Assembly: GCA_038503035.1 (NCBI GenBank)
Contig: JAVSML010024599.1
Location: 496,001-560,000 of the forward strand
DNA from: Crocodylus rhombifer
Taxonomy: Eukaryota; Chordata; Crocodylia; Crocodylidae
Direction: 5' to 3'
DNA: 64,000 nt
Each line of letters begins with the position of its first letter. The first letter of the stretch is position 1. Below the pieces are notes generated by a model, which saw only the letters and a program-made list of their open reading frames with translations, was not told where the DNA came from and did not search any database. Below, one piece after another: positions 35,916-48,989 of the stretch. The position numbers and the translations under genes were made by a program.

Positions 35916-37416
35916 AAACCCACAGATTTCAAACGGGAGTCCACAGTGTTGAAAGCGTTCTGACCTGATGTGGTTTTTGTGTTCTTTACAACAGAAAGAT
36001 TGCTCTATTAGTTTTTCATAGCATCTCTCCTTTTATGGCATGATTTTGATTTCTGTTAAGTATTGCGTTTCACGACTACTCTCAGCTCATTCAAGTAGGC
36101 ATTGCCCATGTTTACAAAACCTGGATCTTTAATCATAGTTGGTTTCCATAATATTTTAATGGAAAATGATGAAATTCAGACTGGATTTTAAAATGAGTGA
36201 TACACTCCGTTTGTTCTCAAATGTGTTAAACCTGCAGAACTTCTTTCAATTCCCCTATTTGTAAGTGAAGCAGACAGCAGGATTTTTTGTTTGTTTTTTC
36301 TTTTTTTTAATGTAGAGGCCAGTTTTACCTTTGATTTGACTGCAGTAAACCACACAGGAATTTGGTACAACATACGGTAGCTGCACTACAAAAACAAGTG
36401 GGAAAGCTGTTTTAACTTCAAGTATTCTGAAATGATTATTTTTTCAATAAAAATAGGTTTCTCAATGACAAAGTAGTATGGCGGAAGTGTAATTCAGTGT
36501 TTTACAGGTCCTCTGCTGTGCTAAGCCACAAAGGATAGGTGTATATGGACTAAAAGTTACAGTCCTCCTGTTCAGCTCAAGTGGTAGCACTTCATACCTT
36601 TAGCTTTAGAAGTACCTGGTTCAGTCCCTGTTTCTCAGTAGATTAAATTAGCAGGCACAGAGCTGTGTGCTGCTGTGATTAGGCTGCGTAGAATACCCAA
36701 GCTAGCCAGAGTTTCTCTATGCTGCAGTGCAGTCTGAAATGTAAACATAGCTTTAGTCATGCTAGTGATTTTAATTGTGCCCACAAAATTGAACTTGTAA
36801 TAACTTCTTCCCACTGTTTCTGGGCATAAAAAGTGAGGTTGGTTTGGCTCTTTTTGTGCTATGGCAGGTTAAGAAAAGCCTCTGTTTTTCTTCCCCTACT
36901 GTAGAAATGTAGCCTTTGTAAGTCTTGGATTATGTCTATATAGATAACTTTCTTTCCCTGACAGCAGTGCCCTGAAAGCTGCTCCATTGCTCTGGGTGAG
37001 CTGCTTCCTAAACCAGAAGCAATGGAGCAGAGAGTGTGTGGAGCTGCATGTTTGGGCAAATTAGGTTAGTTCAGGTTAATTGGTACTTACTGAAAGTAGA
37101 TCAGAGCTTCTTAGTAAGAGATGTATGATGTGGGCAAGTCCTCTGGGCCTGGGTGACACTGATTTTCCTTCTAAGCTTAAAAAAAAAAAGGGGGGGATAA
37201 ATTATGGAAAGGAGGAATTCATACAACAGAGTGAAGTAGCTCAGCTTGCCTGAGATCACTGCTCTCAGGGCTATATGTTGCCTGTATACAGATTTGTAGC
37301 TAACAGGAGTATCAATTTATCCAAAAAGAAAAAGAATTTATTTAGAAATAAATGGAGGGAAAACGCATCTCTTTCCTAATAATGTATTTTCCAATTAAAT
37401 GGAAATCCTTTTGGGC
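35916..37416. other. AT-rich spacer
   Basis: No gene or repeat is recognised. Confidence 0.5.
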
Positions 37417-38384
37417 TAGGGGCAGAACTTACATAAACTGGTATAAGCAATCAGAACCCAGTTTAAACCTGTAACTGAACAGAAGTTCAGTGCACATAGA
37501 CTGGATTCAAAGGGTCTGAAACCAGTTTAAGATGAACCTTGATGGATAATACTATCAGACTTATTTAAGTTAAACCAATTTAACAAAATTCTCTTCCAGA
37601 TCCCCTCCTGACTCAAGTTACCTTCCACTGCCCCAGCATCCCAGGTTGCTTTGCACCTGCTCTGCAACCCCCCTCTTTCAGGGTGGCCTGCTGGAACACA
37701 GCTCACTCACTGCTCCAGCCCAGCACCTAGCTAGCTATGCCTCCAGGCTGTTACACCTGCTGCAGCTGGAAGGGGGAAGGAGTCTCCCAGGCCTGATGTG
37801 TGGGTGTGGGGCCATAGGGGAGTCCCCACCCAGGGTCCTCAAGCCTGGGGCAGCCCCATGGGGCTGAGAGGAATTGCCCTTCCCTTCCTTCCCCACCCCC
37901 ACAAGGTGGTTTGTCTCAGCTGCTGCCACAGATAGGAGGGGGGAGGAGTCCCCACATCTGGCCATGCAGGCAGGCAACCAGCCCGTGGGGACTCCTTCCC
38001 TCTCCCACCTGGGGCAGTAGCTGAAAGGGCAAGGGGGGATTCCTTTCAGTTTCCCAGGGCTGCCCTGGGTTGGAGGAACCCAGCTTGGGATAGGGGAAAC
38101 CCCCTGAGGTAGACGCTCCCCCCACTATGGGGGGCTCTTCAATCCCCAGGGGGTGGGAAAGGGGGACAAGACAGTAGGGAGCTGGGGGCATGTGCTGGGC
38201 AGGCTGGGAGGTGTGCTCTAGTGCCCCTGCCTTTTGACTTTGGGTCAGTGCAGGCCTCCACCTGCCTTTCCTAATTGGAAACTGAACGTCAATTCAGTTG
38301 ATTATCGGTTCAATCTATGCAGCTTAGAGAAAGCTGAAAAGATTAAATTGATTCTGCTTCAGGGTTTTTGACTGTCTGTACTTA
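37417..38384 (-). mobile_element. TA-flanked inverted-repeat element, copy D
   Basis: The ends TA-GGGGCAGAACTTAC and GACTGTCTGTACT-TA match copy C in the same orientation. Shared words include 'gaagttcagtgcacata', 'ctgaaaccagtttaagatgaacct' and 'tttttgactgtctgtactta'. It is the longest copy at 968 bp, because its GC-rich centre differs. No transposase is present. Confidence 0.8.
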
Positions 38385-41156
38385 GCCCTGGTGTATTTTT
38401 ACTATTCAGTTCAGCCACTAACAATAGAATAAGTAATTATCTGCATATGATACTGCTGTTATTAATCATCCTTTTTATTTGCAGATTTAAGTCAAACTGA
38501 AGTTGGTAGAGTGTGCTTTCTTTCTTTTTTTTTAAAGTTTTCCCCCCCAATGTTTTCATTTAAGTGGTGGGTTTCAGTTTAGGGCCTCTTTACACCTGTC
38601 AAGCATAGACAAATCACATTAGAGAACTTGGTAAAAGGATAATTCAGAAGGGTGCATAAAATATCACTGGTCTATGTTCAGTTAGTACTGAAAGTATCCA
38701 AAAGAGAATGCTGGAGGTTTATATCTTCCACTGGGAGCATGTTTCCTTTGTATTACCCAATATAGCAATAAATTGATTTATTGCATTAGATTAGTGGTTC
38801 TTGTACAGCTGCCATGGGATAGTATAGCATTCATTTATGACTTAAATATTTTTTTCCTTAGTGTGTGGAAAATTAGAATGATGTCTCCATCTCAATTATT
38901 GTTGAGATAAATAAGCCCAAGACTATTGCACAGAACATTTATATCTATTATATACTTTTATTGATATTTTTTATGTTTCCATTAGAGGTTAACTCCGCTA
39001 TTATTTCCTCAGTGTAACACATCAGGTAAGGATGTAGTAAATGTTCCATCTGTTTCCATCATCAGCTTGGAGATTTGTTTCTTTTGAGTTGATGCGTCAC
39101 ATTAAGGAAAATGAAGAATTGCAAAATTAAAGATTTTTTCCTTAGTTTGCAAATGTCTGGAGGCAGTTCTGATTAGTTCTGGATTCCTTTGAACCTCCGT
39201 CATTTGAAATGGTTCAGACCTTTAATTCAACCATTTGTCAGACTCCATGGGATATCAAACAATCAAATTAAAATGCGTGAAAAACGCATGTTGAAAGAAA
39301 CATGCACATAAGAAATAGAAACCCACTTAATGGCACCGTTCAGCTCTTCCATAAGCTGGAATGACATGTTAGCCTTTATATGTTTCCAGTGCTTAACATA
39401 ATATTGAAACTTGTAATAAATTACTAAGCAGTTAAAACATTTAATAAAAACAGACATTGAGTACCACATGCTCTATTCATTAAAACCTTGTTGACTCCAG
39501 TTGTCTTTTTTTCTCCAGGGTTGAGCTTTGGAAAAGGCCCCCTTTGGATATCTATTTGTACACATTCCACTTTGTGCACATTGGTTGGGTATGAACGTTT
39601 CGTGCACACTATATCATTTGATCAGATAATAAATAGACTTTTTCTTATCCTGGAAAACTTTAGCTCTAACAGAAAAATCTGGCAAAAATAAGCTAATGAA
39701 ACGGGGATTTATAAGGAAATCAGAGACAGAAGATTCAAATACAACTGTAGTACATGCATGTTCAAAGATGGACAAGAAATGTTATCATTGGTATATAAAC
39801 CACAGGCCTTGTTATGAGTTAAACCTATAAAAGTGGTCCTAGAAGTTAATCACCAGACTTTGGAAGGATGATGTATTTCTAGCTGAATGTGTGCATCCCG
39901 TAACAGGAAGGTATGAGAATTCTCCTGGTGAGAATTATATACAGGAAAATTACATTCTTTTTATTTTTGTGGGTAAATAAATTTTAAGGGAATTTGGGTT
40001 TGATATAGCCTAGTCTTGGGAAACATTTCACAAAAGGGGACACAAATATTTAGTACTGAATTTGGCTATTGTGGTTTTTAGATTTTTTTTACAAATTCTT
40101 TAAAAAAAAAAAAAAAAAAAGAGAAAATAAATATGTGCAGACTAACCTTTAAATTATGAACACAAAATATTATTACTTTGCCTTGTTTTCCTTGAGATCG
40201 AGTTCCCTAAGTCTAAAATATCTTTAGCATTAACAGAGTGAGTAATTTAATTTTAAGTGGGACTCGTACTTTATTACAGCATGCTTTGTGTCTTGTTTGA
40301 CATTAGTAGACTTAGTCAGGGCTTGATGTTGGATCCGCTGCTTGTTTTTGGAGTAGCAGGCTCTACTTCATCATGTTTTTAATTAAAAAACCATAATGTT
40401 TCCTCTTTTTAAAAAGGTCCTTTTACTTCTTTTACTGATGCCAATTCATCACACCTTATCTTCACACAGATGGTTTGGTCATAAAAATATAGCAGTTGCC
40501 TTTATGCATCATGTAATGTTTTAGGACAGGCTAAAAATAACATAGTGAAAAAAAAGGATATTACCACACTGAAAACATCTTATGTTTCAAACATTTGGGA
40601 TATATTAACCTTAGAGTTTCTTTTCCTTGAGAAGGTGTCATGTCAGTTTCCCTAACCTCCGAATTCTGTTACACGAGTTAAACCCGTGGTTGGTTACCAG
40701 AGTGATGTAAATAATACTTCATACTGTTGGAATTTCAGTTGTTGACTTGTTACAACTTCATACATCTTCTTCCCCCTCTTTTTCCTCCTCTTCCTCTTTA
40801 AATTTACTTAGTGCTGTGCTTGTACTAGAAAAGTAATCTTGCTCTGGTCAGTGCTTTGTGTGTGTTGTTGTTCAGAAATCATGGGGATGATTTTAATTTT
40901 CTGAACACTCTTGCCAAGGGAAAGTGTTCAACAACAACATGTAAGCATCACAAGACAATTACTATATTTAACAAAAATCCGCCCTGGAATGGTAATAGCA
41001 ATGTAGAAAGAAACATAAACTGCCAAATACAAAGCATGAAGTTTGAATATTTTAATGACATAGTAAAAATTGGAATAAAGTAGTGCTGTTTTTGGAAATC
41101 CTCTATTATAGTGGTTATAGATGGAGCCTGGAAGCTAAGACTGTTTTAATCTCAGT
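38385..41156. other. AT-rich DNA, nothing recognised
   Basis: A poly-A run at about 40102-40120 is the only clear simple repeat. No exon or repeat is supported. Confidence 0.5.
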
Positions 41157-43261
41157 GTCCCGGGAGTCAAAATAACAAGTGGCACTTACCAGCAGCTCAG
41201 GATGGGACGCACACGGGGCGGAAGGAGGAACCCGTGCGGCTCGTTAGCCAACTTTTTGTTCAATTATAGCCAGCTGATGACATCAGCATTGGACGCCAGC
41301 CGACGGAAATAAAAATGGCAGCCGCTGCTGCAGAGAGGGCGGACAGCATGGGCGAGGAGCTGCAGCTGCCATTGGCGACAGGAGGAACTTTCACCACAGG
41401 ATCCACGGAGCCTGGCAAGCTGGCAAGGACACTGATGGCGTGAGGCAAAACATCCCAACAGGAGTCCACATCGGACAACGTGGGAGCAGCAGGCACGGTA
41501 TCCAAAGACACGGCTGGAGTGGCATCCAGGAGCAACATGACCCACAGGTGGGGTGCTGGGACTATGGGGCACAGAGAAAGCCACGCCAGGGAGGGAAGAC
41601 CCCTGAAGAGCCCTGAGGGGGTGCAGTCGGGGCGGGCATCGTTGCCAGTCCCATATGGAGTGACGAGCAGAAGAGAAGAATGCTGGAGGTGACTGGTCTG
41701 GGGTGGACCAGAGTGAAACCCAAAGGAGTGTCTGGGGTAGGCTAGTAAGAGGGTAGGGAGTGACCTGGTATTCTGCATTTTGTCGGTCCATTTATTTAGT
41801 CACCCCAGAGAAAGGGGCATGTATCCCGGGGACCGAAGTTGAAGAGAAGCTTCTGAAAGTTTACCTTTCCTTTTGTATGTTTGCCCTGAAGGAAGGGGTG
41901 AAGGTGAGGAGGGCAGATAGGCAGGCCCTTATAGCTAGGGGCCATGGGCACTTAAAGGCAAAGCTGTCAGGGTACGGCCACGACCGCCTCCCCGCGTTGG
42001 GGTCGCTTACCGGTCACCAAGTGTTGGCTCACCTTGGGTTGGGCATTTTATACATGCTTGCCTCTCCTGCCACGACTTTGATGATATTAGAGTTGGTTCA
42101 GATGGTCCGGCGCGTGTCATCCAAATATGAGACTCCTCGGCGTCCCGCGGGTCCCGTGTTGATGAGGGCTCCGCCACCCCTACACCCTCACCTGTTCCAC
42201 TGGGAGGTGGCTGCCTATGTGGCTCAGACATGTGTCCATAGACCACACAGATTGTCCATGAAGGAAATGTACAGATCAACACAAATGCTATAGCTAGGGG
42301 CCTCCCTGGGTTGGGGCCGTCGCTTCTGCCTTCAGCAGACTGTCTCCTATATCCCCCCCGTACGCTGTGGGGTCGAAACCCCACTCCCGCTCTCGCAGAG
42401 CTCTTCTTGATGGCTTGTTTGAGTCTTCCCTTTATAACTAAGGCTCACTGTGGCCATTCCTCCCCTGTTATAGGAACTACGATGCCCACAGTCAATGAGT
42501 GCCCTGCTATTAGGTCTTACGTGGTACTTGGCTCCCGCCGGGTCCCAGCAGCTCCCAGCTGGTAACAAAACAGTCTCATGTCCCACAAGGGCCAGCTGAC
42601 TGGGCTCAAGAGCCCCCTTGGGGCCACCCCTTCTCCAAAGTCTCCTGTTGAGAGCTGCTCGCATCCCCTGCAACATGCTCCGGCCAGCTCCAGCCCCTCC
42701 ACTGCTTGCTTCCGGTTCTACGCCACCCCTTCTTGCTGTCCCTGGCCTCTCTTTTACGCTGGTCCTGGGAGTACTGGCTCCGCCCTTCCCCACACACCTG
42801 TGAAAGATGAATTCCTGCCCAGTGTCTTGGGCCTGCGGGCACGGGACTAGTGGGCTACCGCTTGGGCATGGGGCCCTGGAGCCTGGTGGCTCCTTTTCTC
42901 CCTCACAAAAGCCAGAAGGCGTTACCCCACAGTGGGGCAAGACCAATGGATGGGTGGCGCACCAAAGGTGGCATGAGGCCAGGGTGTATGGGTGTCAGAG
43001 CCCCATGAGTGACTGCCGGGTGAACCCCGGGCCACCGAGTATCCCGTCTACCGAACCCTCCTACTGAAGAACAGCAAGTCATGGCAGGTGAGAACAGGGT
43101 TGGTGACATGGGAAGAAGAGAGCTACTCTAGTAATGACACGAGCCCGGGAGGTGCTTGAAATCCACCCGTAGAGCAAAGGCCGCTCGAGAGCGGTTATTC
43201 GAAGCCCAGCGGTTACACTCAGCTTTGCCACTTACTTGCTCTGCACACCACTCGGGACATC
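41157..43261 (+). mobile_element. GC-rich element bounded by TGTCCCG...CGGGACA, possible LTR
   Basis: GC content and CpG density rise abruptly at 'TGTCCCGGGAG' and fall after 'CACTCGGGACA'. The outer seven bases are perfect inverted repeats with TG...CA ends. A TATA-like AAATAAAAAT at about 41307 lies 150 bp inside, the same spacing as in the other LTRs here. The flanks (TCTCAG and TCTACA) are not an exact duplication. A 178-residue open frame at 41760-42293 has no recognisable motif. Possibilities are a long solo LTR, a truncated LTR element, or another GC-rich repeat. Confidence 0.45.
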
Positions 43262-43306
43262 TACATTATATTGGATGCCATAAGGCAGACATATCATTCA
43301 GCTGGC

Positions 43307-43546
43307 AGGGTTTCTAGAGGGGCTGGGAATTTGGAGGCCAGGGAAAGCAGGGGCAGGGCCTACTGCTGAATTCTGATGTGTGGAATCCAACCAGGGATGT
43401 GTTAATGTGGCAGTGTTAAACCCCACCACTGCTTGTCCTGCTGCCCCTTGCTCTCTCACCAGAGGTGGGTCCAAATGTGAGAGAAGCCCTGTCATCTAGA
43501 TCCTGCTGGGGGTGGGGGGTAGTGGTCAGTGAGTTGGATACCCCTG
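43307..43546. mobile_element. Candidate hAT-type miniature element
   Basis: The right end 'gtcagtgagttggatacccctg' inverts to CAGGGGTATCCAACTCACTGAC, a typical hAT-derived terminus. The left CAGGGTTTCTAGAGG is a weak partner, and no 8-bp duplication is evident. Confidence 0.35.
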
Positions 43547-43737
43547 GTATAGGATGGGTATCACTAGGAAAATATGCCCTTCCCACTCACTCTTGCACTG
43601 TGCATACTGTGTGTCAAAAGCCTATGAAGGCATCTGTTTTTTGGCATATGCCTAAAGTATATATAGGACTGCTTTTTGGGCTCTTGTAAGGTATACAAAG
43701 GAGTAGTGGCATGACATGTAACATGTGATTGTTCTTC

Positions 43738-46065
43738 CAAGAAGAAGGATTGCTAGGAAGAGATGGGCTCCACCTGATGAAGAAAGGGAAGAGCGTCTTC
43801 GCAGGCAGGCTTGCTAATCTGGTGAGGAGGACTTTAAACTAGGTTGTCCAGGGGATGGAGACCAGAGCTCTGAGGTAAGTGTGGAAGTGGGTGACCTGGA
43901 GGAAGAACAAGCAGGAGCGGGCAATAGGGGAGGTGTTCTCATTCTTCCTGAGAAATCAGGGCAATTGCCTAGTTATCTGAGGTGGCTGTATACAAATGCA
44001 GGGAGCCTGTGAAACAAGCAGGAAGACTTGGAAGTCCTTGCACAGTCACAGAATTATGACATGGTTGGAATAACACAGACTTGGTGGGATAGCTCACATG
44101 ACAGGAGCACTGTCATGGATGGGTATAAATTGTTCAGGAAGGAAAGGCAGGGGAGAAGAGGAGTATGAGTTACACTTTATATAAAAGAGCCATATGTTTG
44201 TTCAGAGCTGCAGTATGAAACTGGAGATAGGCCTGTTGAAAGTATCTGGGTTAGAGCCACAGGAGAGAGCAACAAGGGTAATGGTGGGGGTCTGCTATAA
44301 GCCACCAGACCAGGAGGAAGTGGCAAATGAGGCTTCCTTCAAACAGCTAGCAGAAGTTTGCCGATCACAGGTTCTGGTTCTCAAAAGGGGCTTCCATGAC
44401 CCTGACATCTGTGGGAGGGCAATACAGCAGTATACAGGCAATCCAGGAAGTGTTTGGAGGGTGTTGGTGACAACTTCCTGTTGCAAGTGGTGAAGTGCCC
44501 AACTAGGGGATGTGCTTTTCTTGACCTGCTGCTCACAAACAGGGAAGAATTGGTGGGGAATGTAGAAGTGGATGGCAACTTGGTAGCAGTTACTATGAGA
44601 TGATAGAGTTCAGGATCCTGTCGAAAGGAAGGATGGGGAGCAGCTGAGTAAGGACCCTAGACTTCAGAAAAGCAGACTGTGTCTTGGGGAACTCTGCAGG
44701 ACCCCTGAGAAGCCAGTCTGAGGGGGAGTGGAGTCCAGGAGAACTGTCTGTACTTTAAAGAAGCCTTACTGAGAGTGCAGGAACAAACCATCCTGATGTG
44801 CAGGAAGACTAGGAAATATGGCAGAAGACCAGCGTGGCTTAGCAGGGAACTCTTCAATGAACTAAATCACAAGAAGGAAACTTATAAGAAGTGGAAACTT
44901 GGACAAACAACTTGGGAGGAATATAAGAGTCTTGCTCGGGCATGCAGGGATGAAGTCAGGAATGCCAAAGCTCAATTGGAGTTGCAGTAGCAAGGGATGT
45001 GAAAGGTAACAAGAAGGGTTTCTACAAGTACGTCAGTAACAGGAGGAAGATCAGGGAAAGTGTGGTCCCTTACTGAACGGGGGGAGGTAACCTAATGACA
45101 AAGGATGCATGAAAGGCTGAAGTACTAAATGCCATTTCCATCTCAGTCTTCACAGGCAAGATCATCTCCCAGACTGTTGTACCTGGCAGCAGAGCCTGGG
45201 GAGGACATAAGCAGCCAACAGTGGAAAAAGAACAGGTTGGGGACTATTTAGAAAAGCTGGGCATATAAAAGTCCATGGGGCTGTATGGGATGCTGCTGAG
45301 GGAGTTGACTGATGTGACAGAGCCACTGGCCATCATCTGAAAACTCATGGCGATTGGGAGAGGTCCTGGATGAAGGGCAAACGTAGTGCCCATATTCAAG
45401 AAAGGGAAAAAGAAGGATACAGGGAACCTCAGACCAGTCAGCCTCACCTCAGCCAGTCCCTGGAAAATCATGGAGCAGATCCTCAAGGAATGCATTTCTA
45501 AGCACTTTGAGGAGAAGAAGTTGATTAGGAACAGTCAGCTGGATTCACCAGGGACAAGTCATGCCTGACTAATCTGATTGCCTTCTATGGTGAGAAGATT
45601 GGTTCTTTGGATGCAGGGAGATGAGTGGATGTGGCATACCTTGACTTTAGCAAGGTGTTTTATATGATCTCCCACAACATTCTTGCAAGCAAGTGAAGAA
45701 AGTATAGGCTAGATGAATGGAGTGTAAGGTGGATAGAAACATGGCTGGTTCATCGAGTTCAGAGGGTAGTAATCAATGGATCTATGTCTAGTTGGCAGCC
45801 AGTATCAAGCAGGTTTGGTCCTGGGTCTGGTTTTGTTCAATGTCTTCATCAATGACCTGGAAGATGGCATAGAGAGCACCCGCAGCAAGTTTGCAGATGA
45901 CACCACGCTTGTGGGAGTAGTAGATCTGCTGGAGGGTACGGCTAGGATTCAGAGTGACCTAGGCAAATTGGAGGATTAGGCCAAAAGAAATCTCATGAGG
46001 TTCAATAAGGAAAAATGCAAAGTCCTGCAATTAGGATGGAACTATCCCATGCATGGTACAGTCAC
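43738..46065 (+). pseudogene. CR1 LINE copy, esterase tail to reverse transcriptase (decayed)
   Basis: From the left, 'GLLGRDGLHLMKKGK' is the D-x-x-H end of the SGNH esterase-like domain found in CR1 ORF1. 'GVCYKPPDQEEV' at about 44292 is in the endonuclease. 'RRPAWLSRELFNELNHKKE' at about 44826 is the inter-domain linker. '[20 protein letters not shown]' at 45386 opens the RT, and 'LFNVFINDLEDG' followed by 'KFADDT' carries the FADD active site near 45890. Many stops and frameshifts separate these blocks. The copy ends soon after 'KCKVLQLG' without a recognisable CR1 3' tail, so it is also broken at its 3' side. It is of the same subfamily as the copy at 60.4 kb. Confidence 0.88.
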
Positions 46066-46288
46066 TGTTAGCTAGCTAAAGGCTCCCTAGTTATATACTC
46101 GCTGTGTCCATTTCTTAAAACATAAGTATTAGATGCAAAAAACTAGGCACAAAGATGAACCATATAGGGCTGGGGCTTGACCAAACCAGCTGCCAAGAAG
46201 AGGTTAGTTATGGGATAGATGAGGGAAACAAACAAACTGTAATATACACCACCATGAAAACATTGACGGATTTACTGCAAGTTAGAAT

Positions 46289-46593
46289 ACTGTATTTTCC
46301 TGCATATAACATACCTCAGAATAAAATATGCACCTTATCTTTTTTCTTCGTTCTGACTTTCAAAAATTTTTTCCTTCAGACCTTTTGCTGTGGTGGCAGG
46401 AAAAGCAAGGGAGAAAGAGAAAGTGTCCACAGCCACTACCTAAGGAACCCAGCATGCAGCACATGCATTTTTACATTTGCTTTCCTCTGGTGGCTGCTTA
46501 AGTGTCAGACACTATTGTTACTATAATGCACACACCACTTTCCAGCAGCTGAATTTTGGAAAAAAGGTATATGTTGTATGCAAACAAAGTGTT
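46289..46593. mobile_element. Miniature inverted-repeat element
   Basis: The left end ..TTTTCCTGCATATAACATACCTC and the inverted right end ..TTTGCATACAACATATACC form clear terminal inverted repeats. They resemble dispersed elements ending in TTTTCCGGCATATAA..ACC. The unit is non-coding. Confidence 0.55.
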
Positions 46594-46668
46594 AATTACA
46601 ATATTGCTATCACAATAAGTACGTTTAGGAGATAAAGGCAATGGAGTAGTTTATAGTGTGTGTGTGGC

Positions 46669-47140
46669 TAAGTACAGATATTCAAAAAGCCTGGGGCAGA
46701 GGAAGTCTAAGTTTTGCACTTTATTCTAAGGACCTTAGATTAGGTCAGGAATGGACAGAACAGATATTTGCCCTTCCTGCCCTTTGGTGTGGGAGGGGAG
46801 AACATGCAGGATGCATGCCCTGGCCAGGCCAGCAGGTTAGGGACACTCCCGCATGCCTCCCAGAAGGATGCTAGACGATGCCAAGCTTAGCTGAGCAGCC
46901 AGCATGGCCCTTCTGTCCAGCTCCACCCCCTTGCCTGTGACTGGCTGTCAGCACAGCCCCCAGCCTCATAGAATGGTCTAACCTAAACTGATTATATCTG
47001 ATGCTACATCCATACAGGTGTATCTTAAACTGGGTTCTGCCATTTTTAAATTGGTCTATTTGTGTCGAAATTCTGTACTATTACGGGTCTAGACTGGATT
47101 TTGGCCACTTATACCAGCTTATGTGTAATGTCTGAACCTG
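46669..47140 (+). mobile_element. TA-flanked inverted-repeat element, copy E
   Basis: The head TA-AGTACAGATATTCAAAAAGCC matches copies A and B. The tail 'gcttatgtgtaatgtctgaacc' matches the family but its final TA has mutated to TG. At 472 bp it is the shortest copy. Its centre resembles copy A. Confidence 0.75.
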
Positions 47141-48989
47141 GCATGTGCATGTGTGGGTGTAAATGCAGAAGGAACACTGTTAGTAACAGAATCACAGAGC
47201 AACTTCCAGAACTATTCTTTTTCCATTCCTGCTTCTCCTTTCTAATGCTTAGTTATGCCAGTTATTAGAAGAAAGTTACCTTGTTGACATTTTTTTGGTG
47301 AACCTAGGGTGAGGCCAGAAGTGTTAACATTGCTGGCAAATTCAGTGAGCACTTACTGAAAGTATAGTGTAATTACTTTGAAAGTATAGTGTAATTCTTT
47401 ATCAAATCTTTAAATTAACATTTAAAGCAATCTCACATCTTTATCCATTATGTTTCCATTTACTGGGAAAATCTATTTTATAAATCTCTATAAAACTTGA
47501 ACACTGATATTACAGAATGCAGAGTATGCTTCATAGACCATGTGCATGGAAGGACTTACTATCTCAACCACTGCAGTTTACCTTGTAGCTTCTCATTTCA
47601 TGCTGATCTTTCACAGTCAGGCCTAACTTATTTACACTGCATTTAATGACATGCAATACTTCATTTCTGAATAGATGCAAACAGGCAGCAAATTGGAAAT
47701 ACAAGCTAAAGAGATACAGGTGGATGTTATCACATAAACAGTATTTGGTTTTCTGAAATTACAATTATGACACCCCTGGATGATCTCTGATCCTTTCATA
47801 TTATGATGTGACAGATGTATATTGCTGTGATTTCTCTGGTGATGCTCGTTGTTGCTTCCTTGTCAGCTTTAATAACAAAGCAACTGGACAGACTAAATTG
47901 AAATGATTTATCCTTTCTGAATGTCATAGTCAAAGCATGCTGTCATAGTAACAAGTTACGTTTTCTCCAACAATGAGGTTAGCATTTACAATAGGTTTGT
48001 GCTGCTTGGAATCACATCACGTCTAATAGTGTCACTGATGCTGTTGTGTTTTTATAAAAATGAATCATGTAGGGCTGTTCCCACTGTCCTCTTCACTTCT
48101 CTCTTTCCACATTCCTTTTTTCAATTAATCACTGCATTATTCAATAGTATCGCATTCTTTCCTCATTAATAGGCTCATTTTGAGGATTTTGAAGACACTT
48201 TATCCTTTTCTGTTTCTAAAATTATTAATCTCTGAGACAAGTGAATAAACTATGTCTTCTTTGGGCTTACTGACTTTTCAGATAAGTGGATGAAACAGAA
48301 TGAGCCAATGTGAAGACCTTAAGGGATTCACTTATCTTGTTGGTCAAGCTTATTTCCACTCCTTAATTTGCACCATTACTACGATCTTGTTTTCAAATAG
48401 TTGTGAAGGAATATATTAAATACTAATGTATAGGAGACCAGTGGGAGAGGTTTCTTTGACTTGTACCAGGGTTTATATCCTAAGTATGTAGCCAGGCACA
48501 TTAAATAGGTATAATATATACCTATAATGACATTGGTATATCCATTTGCTCAATATAGTACATGTGAAAATGTTGCTTGTTTCATGCCAAAATTGAAAAT
48601 GATGGAAAAACTTCATGTAAATAAAAAGAAAGGGGCCTGTCTTTTAGGAGTACCAGTATAATTTGATCCCATAATATTTTCATTGCGGTGCATATATTAG
48701 AGTTTGTTTCCCTCATCTACCCCATAACTGACCTCTTTTTGGTAAAGAACATGTTCACTGGGTTGCTGCATGCCCACCACAAAGATATTTTTGGTGTCTA
48801 TAGCACAGGCACCTGGCCCACAGTGTGAAATCCAGAGTCCTGTATTACAAACCTAGGTCCTGACCTAGTGCCTGGGAAGCATTAGGCACCCAAGAATGGT
48901 GATCCCATTTTCTCTCCAGATGGAAGAGAATTTGGCAGAAGTTAACTTGGGTCACCTAAGTTCTGAATGAATGCTCTAAATAGTGAGCC
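47141..48989. other. AT-rich DNA with a small tandem duplication
   Basis: The word tgaaagtatagtgtaatt occurs at 47357-47374 and again at 47379-47396. Nothing else is recognised. Confidence 0.55.

Noticed and set aside
41760..42293. Possible capsid or recombinase gene in the 41-43 kb block
   Set aside because: I see no CCHC, protease, integrase or tyrosine-recombinase motif. The open frame is kept only as an unexplained note.
42365..42395. ggggtcgaaacccc as a tRNA T-arm
   Set aside because: It is only a short stem-loop. No anticodon arm or acceptor stem could be found around it.
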